Shown here: positions 8,817 through 17,006 of the stretch, piece after piece
How the letters are laid out: each line of letters opens with the position of its first letter
Numbering within the stretch: position 1 is the first letter of the stretch
Assembly: GCA_015709595.1 (NCBI GenBank)
Contig: CP054178.1
Coordinates: 2,175,205 to 2,239,204 of the forward strand
Source: Phycisphaeraceae bacterium
GTDB taxonomy: Bacteria; Planctomycetota; Phycisphaerae; Phycisphaerales; SM1A02
Direction of reading: 5' to 3'
Length of the DNA: 64,000 bases
The notes under the pieces: generated by a model
What the model was told of the DNA's origin: nothing
The model's database searches: none
The model's input: the letters and a program-made list of their open reading frames with translations, nothing else
Made by a program: the position numbers and the translations under genes

Positions 8817-9515
8817 ATGCCCATTCTTGCGCTCAAACGATACCTGCGACGATGGCGTCTCAAGCGTCACGGCGTGTTCGAGGAGATCGAGGTCAATCGC
8901 CTCGCGCTGGCGTATGAGCACGGCGGCTGGATGATCTGCCCGGACGGCATCGGGCCGGACAGCGTCGTCTATTCCTTCGGCGTGGGCACCAACGTGGCGT
9001 GGGATCTGGCCATGATCGAGCGCTTCGGCTGCACCATTCACGCCTTCGACCCCACGCCGCGCAGCGTGCAGTGGGTTCGGTCGCAGCAGCTGCCCGGTCA
9101 GTTTCGGTTTCATGACCTGGGCATCGCCAACGTGGATGGCGAGAAGGCGTTCTTTCCCCCGCGCCGGGCGAGTTCGACCAACTATTCACCCATCGACCGC
9201 GGGCAGGCCTTCGACGGCAAGGAAGTGGTGAAAGCGCCGGTCGCCCGTCTGGCGACGATCATGCAGCGCCTGGGCCACGATCGGCTCGATCTGCTGAAGA
9301 TGGACATTGAGGGCGGAGAGTACGACGTGATCGACGACATGCTCGCCAGCGATCTGGACGTGCGGCAGTTCATCGTGGAATTTCACCACAACTTCCGCAC
9401 TGTCCCGCTGCAGCGCACGCTGGACGCGGTGGCGGGGCTTCGCAGGGCGGGGTTCCGGCTCTTCCACGTGTCGGATCGGAGCTACGAGATGTCGTTCATC
9501 CGCGGGGTGGCCTGA
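8817..9515 (+). CDS. FkbM family methyltransferase
   Basis: 232 residues. SAM-dependent methyltransferase of the FkbM/Methyltransf_21 type: motif I VVYSFGVGTNVAWDLAMI, then IHAFDPTPRSVQWV, DLLKMDIEGGEYDVIDDML and QFIVEFHHNF, the order typical of this family. These enzymes O-methylate sugars or polyketides. ATG 8817 is the last start before homology begins (MPILALKRYLRRWRLKRHG); the frame is open further upstream to 8616. The next gene, also a methyltransferase, starts 66 bp downstream on the same strand, suggesting a small modification operon. It diverges from lpdA across a 225-bp gap that should hold both promoters. Confidence 0.87.
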   Translation: MPILALKRYLRRWRLKRHGVFEEIEVNRLALAYEHGGWMICPDGIGPDSVVYSFGVGTNVAWDLAMIERFGCTIHAFDPTPRSVQWVRSQQLPGQFRFHDLGIANVDGEKAFFPPRRASSTNYSPIDRGQAFDGKEVVKAPVARLATIMQRLGHDRLDLLKMDIEGGEYDVIDDMLASDLDVRQFIVEFHHNFRTVPLQRTLDAVAGLRRAGFRLFHVSDRSYEMSFIRGVA

Positions 9516-9580
9516 CCGGGTAGAATCCATTGCTTGTGGACGGGCCTGCGGGGTCGCTGGGGGGGGACTGGGAGGTTCCC

Positions 9581-10282
9581 GTGCAGACCCACAAACGACA
9601 TCATTCCACGCATGAGTTCATTTGCGAGCGTTTCGGTTCTCCCGAAGCCGCGGAGAAGTACGCCGCCGCGCAGGTGGGCACGGCGATGCATCGGCGCGAG
9701 GTGCGCTGCATCAAGCGCGTGCTGGGCGATCTGCCGGCGGGCGCCGCGGTGCTTGATCTGCCGTGCGGGACGGGTCGGCTGCTGCCCGCTCTCCTTCGGC
9801 GCGGGTATCGGGTGACGGAGGCGGATTCCTCGCCTCACATGGTGGAGAAGGCGAAGGAGACGCTCGCCCGCATCGGGGGCCGCGAAGAGCAGGTGCGATA
9901 TATCGTGGCCGACGCCCTGAGCACGGGGCTGCCCGACCGCTCCTTTGACGCGGTCATCTGCAACCGACTGCTGCATCATTTTCCCGATTCGCAGACGCGG
10001 CGTCGCGTGCTGGCGGAACTGGCCCGCGTGGCGCGGGGACGAATCGTGGTGTCGTTCTTCTGCAGCGCGGCGTGGGATTCCGCGGTCTTCTTCGCACGCA
10101 ATGCCCTGCGGCGCGTGCACCCGGATGACCGAGTGCCGATCTCGTACTCGACGATGTCGGCGGACGCGCGGGCCGTCGGGCTGCGTGTGGCTCGTGTGGC
10201 GGCCGTGCGGCCCGGCATCTCGAAGCAATGGTATCTCGGGCTGGAGCACGCCGAGGCGATGACCATGCTCAAGGCCGGATGA
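9581..10282 (+). CDS. Class I SAM-dependent methyltransferase
   Basis: 233 residues. Rossmann-fold methyltransferase: motif I AVLDLPCGTGRLLPALL, the acidic strand-2 VTEADSSPHMVEKAKE, and motif IV/post-IV FDAVICNRLLHHFPDSQ. The fold suits methylation of a small molecule; the substrate cannot be told. GTG 9581 was chosen because GGGAGG lies about 7 nt upstream; a TTG at 9530 in the same frame is an alternative. It follows the FkbM-type methyltransferase on the same strand, and its 3' end overlaps the convergent gene at 10269 by 14 bp. Confidence 0.82.
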   Translation: MQTHKRHHSTHEFICERFGSPEAAEKYAAAQVGTAMHRREVRCIKRVLGDLPAGAAVLDLPCGTGRLLPALLRRGYRVTEADSSPHMVEKAKETLARIGGREEQVRYIVADALSTGLPDRSFDAVICNRLLHHFPDSQTRRRVLAELARVARGRIVVSFFCSAAWDSAVFFARNALRRVHPDDRVPISYSTMSADARAVGLRVARVAAVRPGISKQWYLGLEHAEAMTMLKAG

Positions 10283-10562
10283 GCGCGGGAATCTCCCGGT
10301 CCGCATCAGGGTGGCGGCGTCGCAGCCGCGCCACGTCGAAGGTGGATTCGATCTCCGCCGCCGGCTCGCGCGACAGGGCGAAGGCGAGCGCGGCCCGCGC
10401 CACCGCCTCGGGGGCGACCGTGCCATCCGGGCACCACAGGTTGTAGTCCGCCCAGGCCAGCCGCATGGTGAACGGCCAGGCGCGGCCTCGCGGGTCGGTG
10501 GCGCGGGCCTCGAACGTCCAGCCGGCGCCCTGCTCGGTTTCGCGGAGGATCTCGATGCGCAC
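10269..10562 (-). CDS. Small conserved hypothetical protein
   Basis: 97 residues, GTG start at 10562. The sequence looks like a real small cytoplasmic domain (WTFEARATDPRGRAWPFTMR, LAWADYNLWCPDG, AALAFALSR), rich in aromatic and acidic residues and without a signal peptide or membrane segment. Codon use (G/C in third positions) supports coding on this strand. I do not recognise the family. It is convergent with the methyltransferase gene and overlaps its end by 14 bp. Confidence 0.6.
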   Translation of the reverse strand: MRIEILRETEQGAGWTFEARATDPRGRAWPFTMRLAWADYNLWCPDGTVAPEAVARAALAFALSREPAAEIESTFDVARLRRRHPDADREIPALIRP

Positions 10563-10745
10563 GCGGGAGTGTACGCGGCGCGGAACCGGCGGCGGCTTCG
10601 TCGGTATACACCCACCCGACCCGGCGACCGGGCGCGAAGTCGTCGCGGCACGGGGCCTACACTGAACCCGCGGGCACGACGCCTGCCCGGTTCACCGCCC
10701 GATTCTCGTCGCCATCACCCGTTCACCCGTTCCACGACGCTGGTC

Positions 10746-12077
10746 ATGACCTTTCTGCTCGAGATCATCCGGCTCGGACTGAGCAACCTGCGGCTGCACA
10801 AGCTGCGGTCGCTGCTCACGTCGCTGGGCATCATCCTGGGTGTGGCGGCGGTGATTTTGATGGTCTCGATCGGCGAAGGCAACAAGCAGGCCGCCCTGCG
10901 CAGCATCCAGGCGCTGGGGGCTTCCAACATCATCGTGCGCTCCGCCAAGCCGGCCCAGTCCAATACCTTCGCGTCGGGGCAGATGTCGATGGTGGTGAAG
11001 TACGGGCTGTCGTTCGCCGACTTTCGGCGCATCGAGCACAACTTTCCGGACGCGGAAGCAATCGTTCCGCTCAAGGCGGTGGCCTCGGAGGTCTCGTACA
11101 GCTCACAGCGCGACGTGAGCCAGGTGTTCGGTACGACGCCGCAGCTGATCGGCGTGACCAACCTGCGGCTCGAGCCGGGCAGTCGCTACCTGACCGACGA
11201 GGACATGGCGTCACGGGCGCCCGTGGCGGTGATCGGGTCGGAGATCGCCAAGAAGCTCTTCCGGCTGGATGAACCGATCGGGGCGGAGTTCCGCATCGAC
11301 GACCGCGTCTTCCGCGTGGTGGGGGTGCTGCGGCCGGTGGGCCTGGCGGGCGGCTCCGGCTCGGCCCTGGTAGGGCGCGACCTCAACCGCGACGTGCATA
11401 TTCCGCTCACCACCGCCGAGGCGCTCTTCGGCAACATCCTCTTCCGGCGCACGGCGGGGCAGTTCACCGGCGAGGAGATCGAACTGTCCGAGGTGTACGT
11501 GACGGCGCCGTCCACGGACGAGGTGACCAACCTGGCCTCCCGCGTGGAGCGCGTGGTGCGCGTCGAGCACCCCGACATGGCCGATGTGCAGATGATCGTG
11601 CCCTGGGAGCTCATCGAGAACGCCAAGAAGACGCAGCTGGTGTGGGACATCGTGCTGATCGCGGTGGCGGCGATCTCGCTGCTGGTGGGCGGCATCGGCA
11701 TCATGAACATCATGCTGGCCTCGGTGACGGAGCGCACGCGCGAAATCGGCATCCGACGCGCGCTGGGGGCGACGCGCCGGCACATCACCGCCCAGTTCCT
11801 GGTTGAGACGGGCACGCTTTCCACGCTCGGCGGGCTGCTGGGCATCGTCCTCGGCGTGAGCGTGTCGGTGGGGCTGGAGCGCGTGCTGCCCGCGGTGCTG
11901 AAACTGCCGATCGTGGCCCGTTTCGTCAACGCCGAGTTCAAACTGGAGACGCAGGTGACCGGCTGGTCGATCATCGCGTCGTTCATCGTGGCGGCGTCGA
12001 TCGGCCTGATCTTCGGGCTCTACCCCGCGATCGTGGCCAGCCGCAAGGATCCGATCGTGGCGCTGCGGCACGATTGA
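10746..12077 (+). CDS. ABC transporter permease, MacB/FtsX type
   Basis: 443 residues. Permease of the MacB class: TM1 near residues 20-45 (LTSLGIILGVAAVILMVSIG), a large periplasmic MacB_PCD domain (about 50-290), then three C-terminal TM helices including GGIGIMNIMLASVTERTREI, the hallmark of this family, and RRALGATRRHI. Such permeases work with a separate ATPase in efflux or lipoprotein/envelope transport. No ATP-binding subunit lies next to it: the upstream gap (10563-10745) is non-coding and the next gene is a convergent glycosyltransferase. ATG 10746 puts the N-terminal amphipathic helix and TM1 in their usual place. Confidence 0.9.
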   Translation: MTFLLEIIRLGLSNLRLHKLRSLLTSLGIILGVAAVILMVSIGEGNKQAALRSIQALGASNIIVRSAKPAQSNTFASGQMSMVVKYGLSFADFRRIEHNFPDAEAIVPLKAVASEVSYSSQRDVSQVFGTTPQLIGVTNLRLEPGSRYLTDEDMASRAPVAVIGSEIAKKLFRLDEPIGAEFRIDDRVFRVVGVLRPVGLAGGSGSALVGRDLNRDVHIPLTTAEALFGNILFRRTAGQFTGEEIELSEVYVTAPSTDEVTNLASRVERVVRVEHPDMADVQMIVPWELIENAKKTQLVWDIVLIAVAAISLLVGGIGIMNIMLASVTERTREIGIRRALGATRRHITAQFLVETGTLSTLGGLLGIVLGVSVSVGLERVLPAVLKLPIVARFVNAEFKLETQVTGWSIIASFIVAASIGLIFGLYPAIVASRKDPIVALRHD

Positions 12078-12097
12078 TCCGGGGATCCGCTTCCGCA

Positions 12098-13795
12098 TCA
12101 CCGGTCGAGCCGGTACACCCGCACCTCGCCGCGTCCCCAGTCGGCCCAGCCGGGCAGTGACAGGTCCATCCCGTAGCCCAGGGATCGCAGCAGTTCGGTG
12201 CGCTCGGGAGTGAGCAGGTGCGGGTATGTCACGATCACCCAGTCGGGCGAAGTGCTTCGCAGCATGATGTTGAAGTCGTCGCGGCCGTGCGTCGTGACCT
12301 GCGTCGGCGCATCTCTGGGCAGGTTGAGCAGGTAGACGCGGATCGGCTCGTGGAAGAGATCAAGCGCCAGCACGCGGTCGCCGGGCCGATGCCGCGCCGC
12401 GACATGGTTCACCGCCTCGCGCATCGGCTGTTTCGGCGGGCGCGTGGCAAGGTCGGCGATCGAGACGCCGAGCACGATGACGACGCCCAGCCCGAGCGCC
12501 GAGGCGCGGCGTCGAGCCAGAAAGTCCAGCCCCAGCGCGATCAGCACCATCGCCGACGGCATCGCGAAGAGCATGAACCGGGCGTAGACCCACGACCCGC
12601 CGACCAGCACGACAAGAATCATGAGCGGCAGCCCCAGCCCTGCCGAGGCGGCGAGTGATCGCGCGGATCGGTCCCCCGCCGCCGCGATCATGCCCAGCCC
12701 GAGCAGGACCAGTCCCGGCAGCGCCGCCCACCACGCCCACGCGCCACCCAGCTGCAGGAGTGCGTGCAGTCCTTCCGGTCCGAACAGGGACGGCTGATCC
12801 TCGGTGGAGCGGGCGAATGCGGACTGATCGGTCATCAGGCGCAGGAAATCCGGCAGGAGCGGCGCATGAAGGGTGATCGCCCACAGTCCCGCGAGCGCGA
12901 TCGCCGCGCCGCCCTGGAGCGTCACGCACCAGGACGAGCCGCCAAGTCGGCGCATGACCAGCCACGCCGCGTGCCCGAGCGGGACGAACGCCGTCACCAC
13001 GTGCGACCACACGCCCATCGCGGCGAGGAGCGCGTAGAACAGCCACCATCCGGAGACGCCCACGCGCGCGGCTCGGAGCAGCGCCCACGTTGAAGCCGCG
13101 CTGAAGAAGATCATCATGCCGTATCCGCGGGCTTCGACGCCTTCGAGCACGATGACCGGCAGCACCGCCGCCAGCCCCGCGGCGAGCATCGCGGCACGGG
13201 GGCGCGCGATTTCACGGACCAGCGCCCACATCGCGGGGATGGTCGCCAGCGAAAAGAGCAAGGCGGGGAGACGGAACGCCCATTCCAGCGGCAGCGAGTC
13301 GCCGAACACCGCCAGCGACGCCCAGAGCAGCACCCCGTACGCGACATGGTTGGAGGGATCGAAGTAGTTGCCCACCACGACGCCCGGGCCGTGCTGTACA
13401 TACGTGCCCCACATGGCGACTTCGTCATACCACAGGCCTTCGCCGAGCCGCGCGGCCCGCAGCACGAACCCCAGGGCGATCAGACCAGGGAGCACCCATC
13501 GTTCGCGGCGCACGGGGGGTCGCGATTCCACGGCGGGCACGCACGATCGGCTTCCTGACATGCGGCGCAGCGCGAGGAGCACGATCGGCGTCATCACCGC
13601 CGACGCGATGAGCATCACGCGCCAGAGGTTCGCGCCCTGTCGGGTCACGTCCGGAACCGGCGTTCTCGACGGATGTGCGAAGAACTCGACCCACGAGGAG
13701 CCGGGAATCAGGGCCAGTCCGAGCAGGCCGAAGGATGTCGCGCCCACCAGCGCGGCGCTGATCCAGCGGCTCGTTGCGGCGTTGTCCGGCTGCAT
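12098..13795 (-). CDS. Glycosyltransferase family 39-like integral membrane protein
   Basis: 565 residues with about 11-12 hydrophobic helices and a soluble C-terminal tail. The first loop carries LRAARLGEGLWYDEVAMWG, matching the Asp/Glu-containing loop of GT39/ArnT-like polyprenyl-phosphate-sugar transferases (the catalytic DE pair). FRLPALLFSLATIPAMWALV and the following TM pattern also fit. It would transfer a lipid-linked sugar to protein or lipid on the periplasmic side. ATG 13795 is preferred; a TTG at 13849 extends the frame. It is convergent with the ABC permease (20-bp gap). Confidence 0.8.
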   Translation of the reverse strand: MQPDNAATSRWISAALVGATSFGLLGLALIPGSSWVEFFAHPSRTPVPDVTRQGANLWRVMLIASAVMTPIVLLALRRMSGSRSCVPAVESRPPVRRERWVLPGLIALGFVLRAARLGEGLWYDEVAMWGTYVQHGPGVVVGNYFDPSNHVAYGVLLWASLAVFGDSLPLEWAFRLPALLFSLATIPAMWALVREIARPRAAMLAAGLAAVLPVIVLEGVEARGYGMMIFFSAASTWALLRAARVGVSGWWLFYALLAAMGVWSHVVTAFVPLGHAAWLVMRRLGGSSWCVTLQGGAAIALAGLWAITLHAPLLPDFLRLMTDQSAFARSTEDQPSLFGPEGLHALLQLGGAWAWWAALPGLVLLGLGMIAAAGDRSARSLAASAGLGLPLMILVVLVGGSWVYARFMLFAMPSAMVLIALGLDFLARRRASALGLGVVIVLGVSIADLATRPPKQPMREAVNHVAARHRPGDRVLALDLFHEPIRVYLLNLPRDAPTQVTTHGRDDFNIMLRSTSPDWVIVTYPHLLTPERTELLRSLGYGMDLSLPGWADWGRGEVRVYRLDR

Positions 13796-13891
13796 GAGCG
13801 ACAGTGTCGCGTCGTCTCGCCTCGCCGACAAGGGCGGGAACGACGACAACGCTGATTCCGTTCATCGGCGCGAGCCGGGAGCGTCACGCCG

Positions 13892-14350
13892 TCATCCTTC
13901 CACGCGCTTCCGCAGCGAGGTCCAGCCATCCCGGATGGTCTTCTCGGCGGCGGCCTGGATGAGCGATGAGGGCACGGCGCTCATCAGGCCCTTGCGCTCC
14001 AGCACCGCCGCCTCCCACAGGAGGCGCGACGCCCTGCCGCCCTCGTGCGGTTCAATGGTCATCTTCGCCTCGATCTCCATTCCGACGCCGATCCCGCTGG
14101 CGCTGGTGCGCATCACCGCTCGTCGGGGCGCTTCGGAGTCGGTGAGCGTGACGGTGACCTTCATGGTCCCGCGCAGGAAGGAGAAACCGGGGCGCACCAC
14201 GGCGCGCACGGTGCGGTCGTCCACGACTTCCGACGACTGCACGTCGGGCATCGAGCCAGCCAGGGCCTTCAGGTCCGTGAGCGTGGTGAAGAGTTTCTCG
14301 GGCGTCGCGGCGAAGGTCTCCTCGCCGGAGAAGCGGTCGGTGGGTGGCAT
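13892..14350 (-). CDS. SRPBCC/CoxG-like lipid-binding domain protein
   Basis: 152 residues. START/SRPBCC fold of the CoxG (carbon monoxide dehydrogenase subunit G-like) type: FSGEETFAATPEKLFTTLTD at the N-terminus, then LAGSMPDVQSSEVVDD, VRPGFSFLRGTMKVTVTLTD and a C-terminal amphipathic helix AAEKTIRDGWTSLRKRV. ATG 14350 starts just before the domain; the frame is open upstream to 14590 inside the mlaE gene. No CO dehydrogenase genes are present, so the name is structural only; binding of a hydrophobic ligand is the likeliest role. It lies 89 bp downstream of the MlaE permease gene. Confidence 0.75.
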   Translation of the reverse strand: MPPTDRFSGEETFAATPEKLFTTLTDLKALAGSMPDVQSSEVVDDRTVRAVVRPGFSFLRGTMKVTVTLTDSEAPRRAVMRTSASGIGVGMEIEAKMTIEPHEGGRASRLLWEAAVLERKGLMSAVPSSLIQAAAEKTIRDGWTSLRKRVEG

Positions 14351-14374
14351 GGCGGGACTCGGGAGAACAGAAGT

Positions 14375-14438
14375 CAGGGGACGGGAGACAGAGGACGGGG
14401 ATGAATCATTCGCCATCAGCCAGCGAGCCGACAGCGCT
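14375..14438 (-). repeat. TCRGNNN-type heptad repeat, degenerate copy
   Basis: On the minus strand this gap reads as 7-nt-spaced units (CCCGTCC, TCTGTCT, CCCGTCC, CCTGACT) preceded by GTCGGCTCGCTGG. It is a degenerate member of the family described in the findings, oriented along the flanking minus-strand genes. Confidence 0.4.
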
Positions 14439-14439
14439 C

Positions 14440-15282
14440 TCATCCCAGTTCCAGCGTGTAGAACAGCATGGTGAAGATGAGGTCGGCGATAATGACCCAG
14501 ACGACGGTCTGGACGACGGTGTCGGTGGTGGCGCGTCCCACGCCCGCCGCCCCGCCGGTCACTTTCAGCCCGTTGTGGCAGGCGATGCATCCCAGCAGCG
14601 TGCCGAATACGCCGGCCTTGGCCAGTCCGGTGACGAAGTCGGTGGAGGTGATGGCGTTGAGCGTATTGGTCTTGTACAGCTCGTAGGGCACGTCGAGAAA
14701 CCCCACCGCCATCACCCCGCCGGCGAACACCGCCGTCACGTCGCCGAGCACGGTGAGCAGGATGAGCGAGACGGTGGTGGCGATGACGCGCGGCACGACC
14801 AGGAATCGCACCGGGTTGAGGGCGTGGGCTTCGAGCGCCTCGATCTCCTCGCCGACGACCATGGTTCCGATTTCCGCGGCGATGGACGCCCCGGCGAAGC
14901 CCGTCAGCACGATGGCCGCGATCAGCGGGCCCAGTTCACGAAACACCGCCACGCCCACGATGTTGGCGATCTTGTCGGTCTGGCCGAAGTCCGCCAGGGG
15001 CGGCTCCATCTGCAGGGCCAGGATGAAGCCGATGCAGGCGCTGACCAGCAGCACGATGCCGATCGAACGCCAGCCGACGCGCACCATCTGGGTGATGATG
15101 GCGGTGCGTCCCAACCGGATGCGCCGGCGCACCGCCGCCCGCCAGATCCACACGCTCACGTCCCACGCCAGCCACGAGACGCCGCCCACCAGCGAGAAGA
15201 CCGCCAGCCACATCTCTCCCCAGCGCGCCACGATGCGGCTGGGGATCGAGAATCGCACGGGCTGGGCGTTGTTGGAAGGCAT
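14440..15282 (-). CDS. MlaE-family ABC transporter permease
   Basis: 280 residues, five to six TM helices. Characteristic MlaE/YrbE segments: QMVRVGWRSIGIVLLVSACI, LGPLIAAIVLTGFAGASIAAEIGTM with the conserved AEIGTM block, EIEALEAHALNPVRFLVVPR, and a C-terminal GCIACHNGLKVTGGAAGVGR. In Gram-negative bacteria MlaE works with MlaF (ATPase) and MlaD (MCE protein) in phospholipid transport between membranes. Neither MlaF nor MlaD lies next to it here. The upstream neighbour is a STAS protein, which may be an MlaB-like partner or a signalling protein for the RsbW-like ATPase beyond it. Confidence 0.9.
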   Translation of the reverse strand: MPSNNAQPVRFSIPSRIVARWGEMWLAVFSLVGGVSWLAWDVSVWIWRAAVRRRIRLGRTAIITQMVRVGWRSIGIVLLVSACIGFILALQMEPPLADFGQTDKIANIVGVAVFRELGPLIAAIVLTGFAGASIAAEIGTMVVGEEIEALEAHALNPVRFLVVPRVIATTVSLILLTVLGDVTAVFAGGVMAVGFLDVPYELYKTNTLNAITSTDFVTGLAKAGVFGTLLGCIACHNGLKVTGGAAGVGRATTDTVVQTVVWVIIADLIFTMLFYTLELG

Positions 15283-15295
15283 GGGGAACAGGACC

Positions 15296-15362
15296 AGAGG
15301 GCGGCAACCGAATCAACCGAAACCGACGACCGACAACCGAGAATCCACCACCAAACCGATCT
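15296..15362 (-). repeat. TCRGNNN heptad array between STAS and mlaE genes
   Basis: On the minus strand it reads TCTCGGT, TGTCGGT, CGTCGGT and then TTCGGTTGATTCGGT, i.e. 7-nt units with a fixed TCGGT core. It occupies most of the 86-bp gap between two co-directional genes. Confidence 0.6.
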
Positions 15363-15368
15363 CTCCTC

Positions 15369-15716
15369 TCACGCCGTCAGCGCCGCCTCGGTCGAATCCA
15401 CGATCGTGAACACCATGTCCAGGCGGGCGATTTCGAAGATGGCCCGCACCTTGGGCTGGATGGCGCAGAGCACCAGTCGGCAGCCGCGCTTGCGCGCGAT
15501 CTGCATGGCCTCGAGCAGGGTGGCGACGCCGGAGGAGTCCATGTACGTGACGCCGCTCAGGTCGATCACCAGCCGGCGCGGGGTGCGTCGCTGCAGTTCG
15601 GCGATCTCCGTGCGCAGGACGGGCGATGACGCCAGGTCCACGTCGCCGGTCGGCGTCAGGATGTACCCATCCGCGATCGGCTTGACTTCCACGCTCAGCC
15701 CGTCGTTGTCGCGCAT
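15369..15716 (-). CDS. STAS-domain anti-sigma factor antagonist
   Basis: 115 residues, a single STAS domain (SpoIIAA/RsbV type). LVIDLSGVTYMDSSGVATLLEAM holds the phosphorylatable Ser in the DSSG motif around residues 58-61. In the partner-switching model a cognate RsbW-type kinase phosphorylates this Ser; the unphosphorylated form frees the sigma factor. The RsbW-like ATPase gene lies 24 bp upstream, supporting that pairing. A second possibility is an MlaB-like role with the downstream MlaE permease, since MlaB is also a single STAS domain. No sigma factor gene is in the window. Confidence 0.88.
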   Translation of the reverse strand: MRDNDGLSVEVKPIADGYILTPTGDVDLASSPVLRTEIAELQRRTPRRLVIDLSGVTYMDSSGVATLLEAMQIARKRGCRLVLCAIQPKVRAIFEIARLDMVFTIVDSTEAALTA

Positions 15717-15740
15717 CGTGCTTCCTGCCTTCCCGGTGGA

Positions 15741-16196
15741 TCAGCGCCCGCCCCCGGCCGCGGATCGGCCCTCGATGTACTTGGTCAGCGTCAGTCGCAT
15801 CCCGCCTTCCGTCCGTCGTTCGTAGACCACCGAATCCATGACCTCCCGGATGATGTGGACGCCCAGCCCACCCGGCCTGATTTCGTCGAGATCGCGCGGG
15901 CGGATGTCGGCGGGGTCCACCTGCCTCGCCACATCCTCGATCACCACGCGGATGCCCGGCGGGTGCTCCACCGGCCAGACGCTCACCCAGATGCGGCCGT
16001 CCTCACGCTTCTCGTAGCCGTGATTGATGACGTTGCAGAGCGCCTCGTCCACCGCCAGCGAGATCTGGTTGCAGTCCGACTCGCTGAATCCGAACCGCTG
16101 CGCGACGTTCTGCACCATGGCGCGAACCGCGCTGAGATAGCGCGGCTGGCTGAGCATCTCGAATCGCAGCGGGGGAGATTCGTCGGACTCACCCAT
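15741..16196 (-). CDS. RsbW-like serine kinase/ATP-binding anti-sigma factor
   Basis: 151 residues. GHKL-fold ATPase of the HATPase_c_2 type: N-box ISLAVDEALCNVINHGYEK, middle strand IRVVIEDVARQVDPADI, and G1-type GGLGVHIIREVMDSVVYER. It is the likely kinase for the STAS protein encoded 24 bp downstream. The start lies inside the end of the upstream lipoprotein gene (8-bp overlap if ATG 16196 is used, 17 bp with ATG 16205), so the three genes look like one operon. Its target sigma factor is not in the window. Confidence 0.88.
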   Translation of the reverse strand: MGESDESPPLRFEMLSQPRYLSAVRAMVQNVAQRFGFSESDCNQISLAVDEALCNVINHGYEKREDGRIWVSVWPVEHPPGIRVVIEDVARQVDPADIRPRDLDEIRPGGLGVHIIREVMDSVVYERRTEGGMRLTLTKYIEGRSAAGGGR

Positions 16197-16581
16197 TGGA
16201 GACATTCCGACCCGGGGGTGTGGAGGACTCGACCGTGCCGAAGGCGGACTCGTGCCAACGGACCCACCGAAGGACCGCCTCGCGGCGGATCGAAGGCGGA
16301 TCATCGTAGCGGTACCCCAGCGTCTGACCCGTGCGGGACTCCAGGATGGACGCCGCCCGCCAGCGAACGGCGGGATCGTCGTGATCCAGTTGTTCAATGA
16401 GCCGTCGCGCAGACTGCCGCAGGCCTGGCTCCACCGCCAGCCCGGACATTGCTCCGTGACGCGCCGCTGGAAGCGGCGAGTCGGGGTCGCCCGTCACGGT
16501 CGGCGCCGTGCAGCCCTGCATCCCGGCAATGAACAGCGCGGCTCCCAAGGCGGCCAGACGTGTCCCTGCGGTCCGTGACAT
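16189..16581 (-). CDS. Small HEAT-like putative lipoprotein
   Basis: 130 residues. N-terminal signal sequence (LAALGAALFIAGMQGC) ending in a Cys that could be lipidated. The mature part contains a short HEAT-like segment (SARRLIEQLDHDDPAVRWRA, ASILESRTGQTLGYRYDD, SIRREAVLRWVRWHE). ATG 16581 was chosen because GGGGGTG lies shortly upstream and it gives a proper signal peptide; ATG 16599 is an alternative. The 3' end overlaps the RsbW-like gene, which suggests co-expression. The function is unknown. Confidence 0.65.
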   Translation of the reverse strand: MSRTAGTRLAALGAALFIAGMQGCTAPTVTGDPDSPLPAARHGAMSGLAVEPGLRQSARRLIEQLDHDDPAVRWRAASILESRTGQTLGYRYDDPPSIRREAVLRWVRWHESAFGTVESSTPPGRNVSNG

Positions 16582-16601
16582 GCGTCGCACCCCCATCATG
16601 A

Positions 16602-16955
16602 TCACCCGGCGCCGAACACCGGCGATACGCCCAGCCAATGCAGCCCGCGCTCCAGCACGAAGACCAGCCCCGCGTTGACGGCGATCACCAGCAGCGTCAC
16701 CGGCACGGCCCGCAGCTCCCAGTCAGGCAGGCCGCGGCGCCATACTTCCATCGCGCTGAAGAAATACGCATTGAGGATTCCGCCCAGGAAGCCGACCCAG
16801 GAAAGAAACTTCCACTCCCAGCCGAACAGCACCAGAAACGGCAGCACGATCAGCGCCGGGCTGAAGGCCCAGAGCCATCGCTTCCAGCCCACGGGAGGCG
16901 GGAACAACGGTCTCGCCTGTGCCGCGTCCGGCGTGGGCTGGGTGGGGTGGGTCAT
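16602..16955 (-). CDS. Small hypothetical membrane protein
   Basis: 117 residues with three to four hydrophobic segments (FSPALIVLPFLVLFGWEWKF, FLGGILNAYFFSAMEVW, AVPVTLLVIAVNAGLVFVLE) after a Pro-rich N-terminal stretch. No recognised family or catalytic motif. ATG 16955 was chosen; GTG 16961 lies two codons upstream. The stop at 16602 is 20 bp before the lipoprotein start, so it probably heads the same transcript as the lipoprotein, RsbW-like and STAS genes. Confidence 0.65.
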   Translation of the reverse strand: MTHPTQPTPDAAQARPLFPPPVGWKRWLWAFSPALIVLPFLVLFGWEWKFLSWVGFLGGILNAYFFSAMEVWRRGLPDWELRAVPVTLLVIAVNAGLVFVLERGLHWLGVSPVFGAG

Positions 16956-17006
16956 GGTCACAGTCTACACGCGATGAACGTGGGTCGGGGGTCACGCCCG
17001 GTTGCG

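Noticed and set aside
13892-14350. CO dehydrogenase role for the CoxG-like protein
   Set aside because: No cox or cut genes are present; only the fold is supported.
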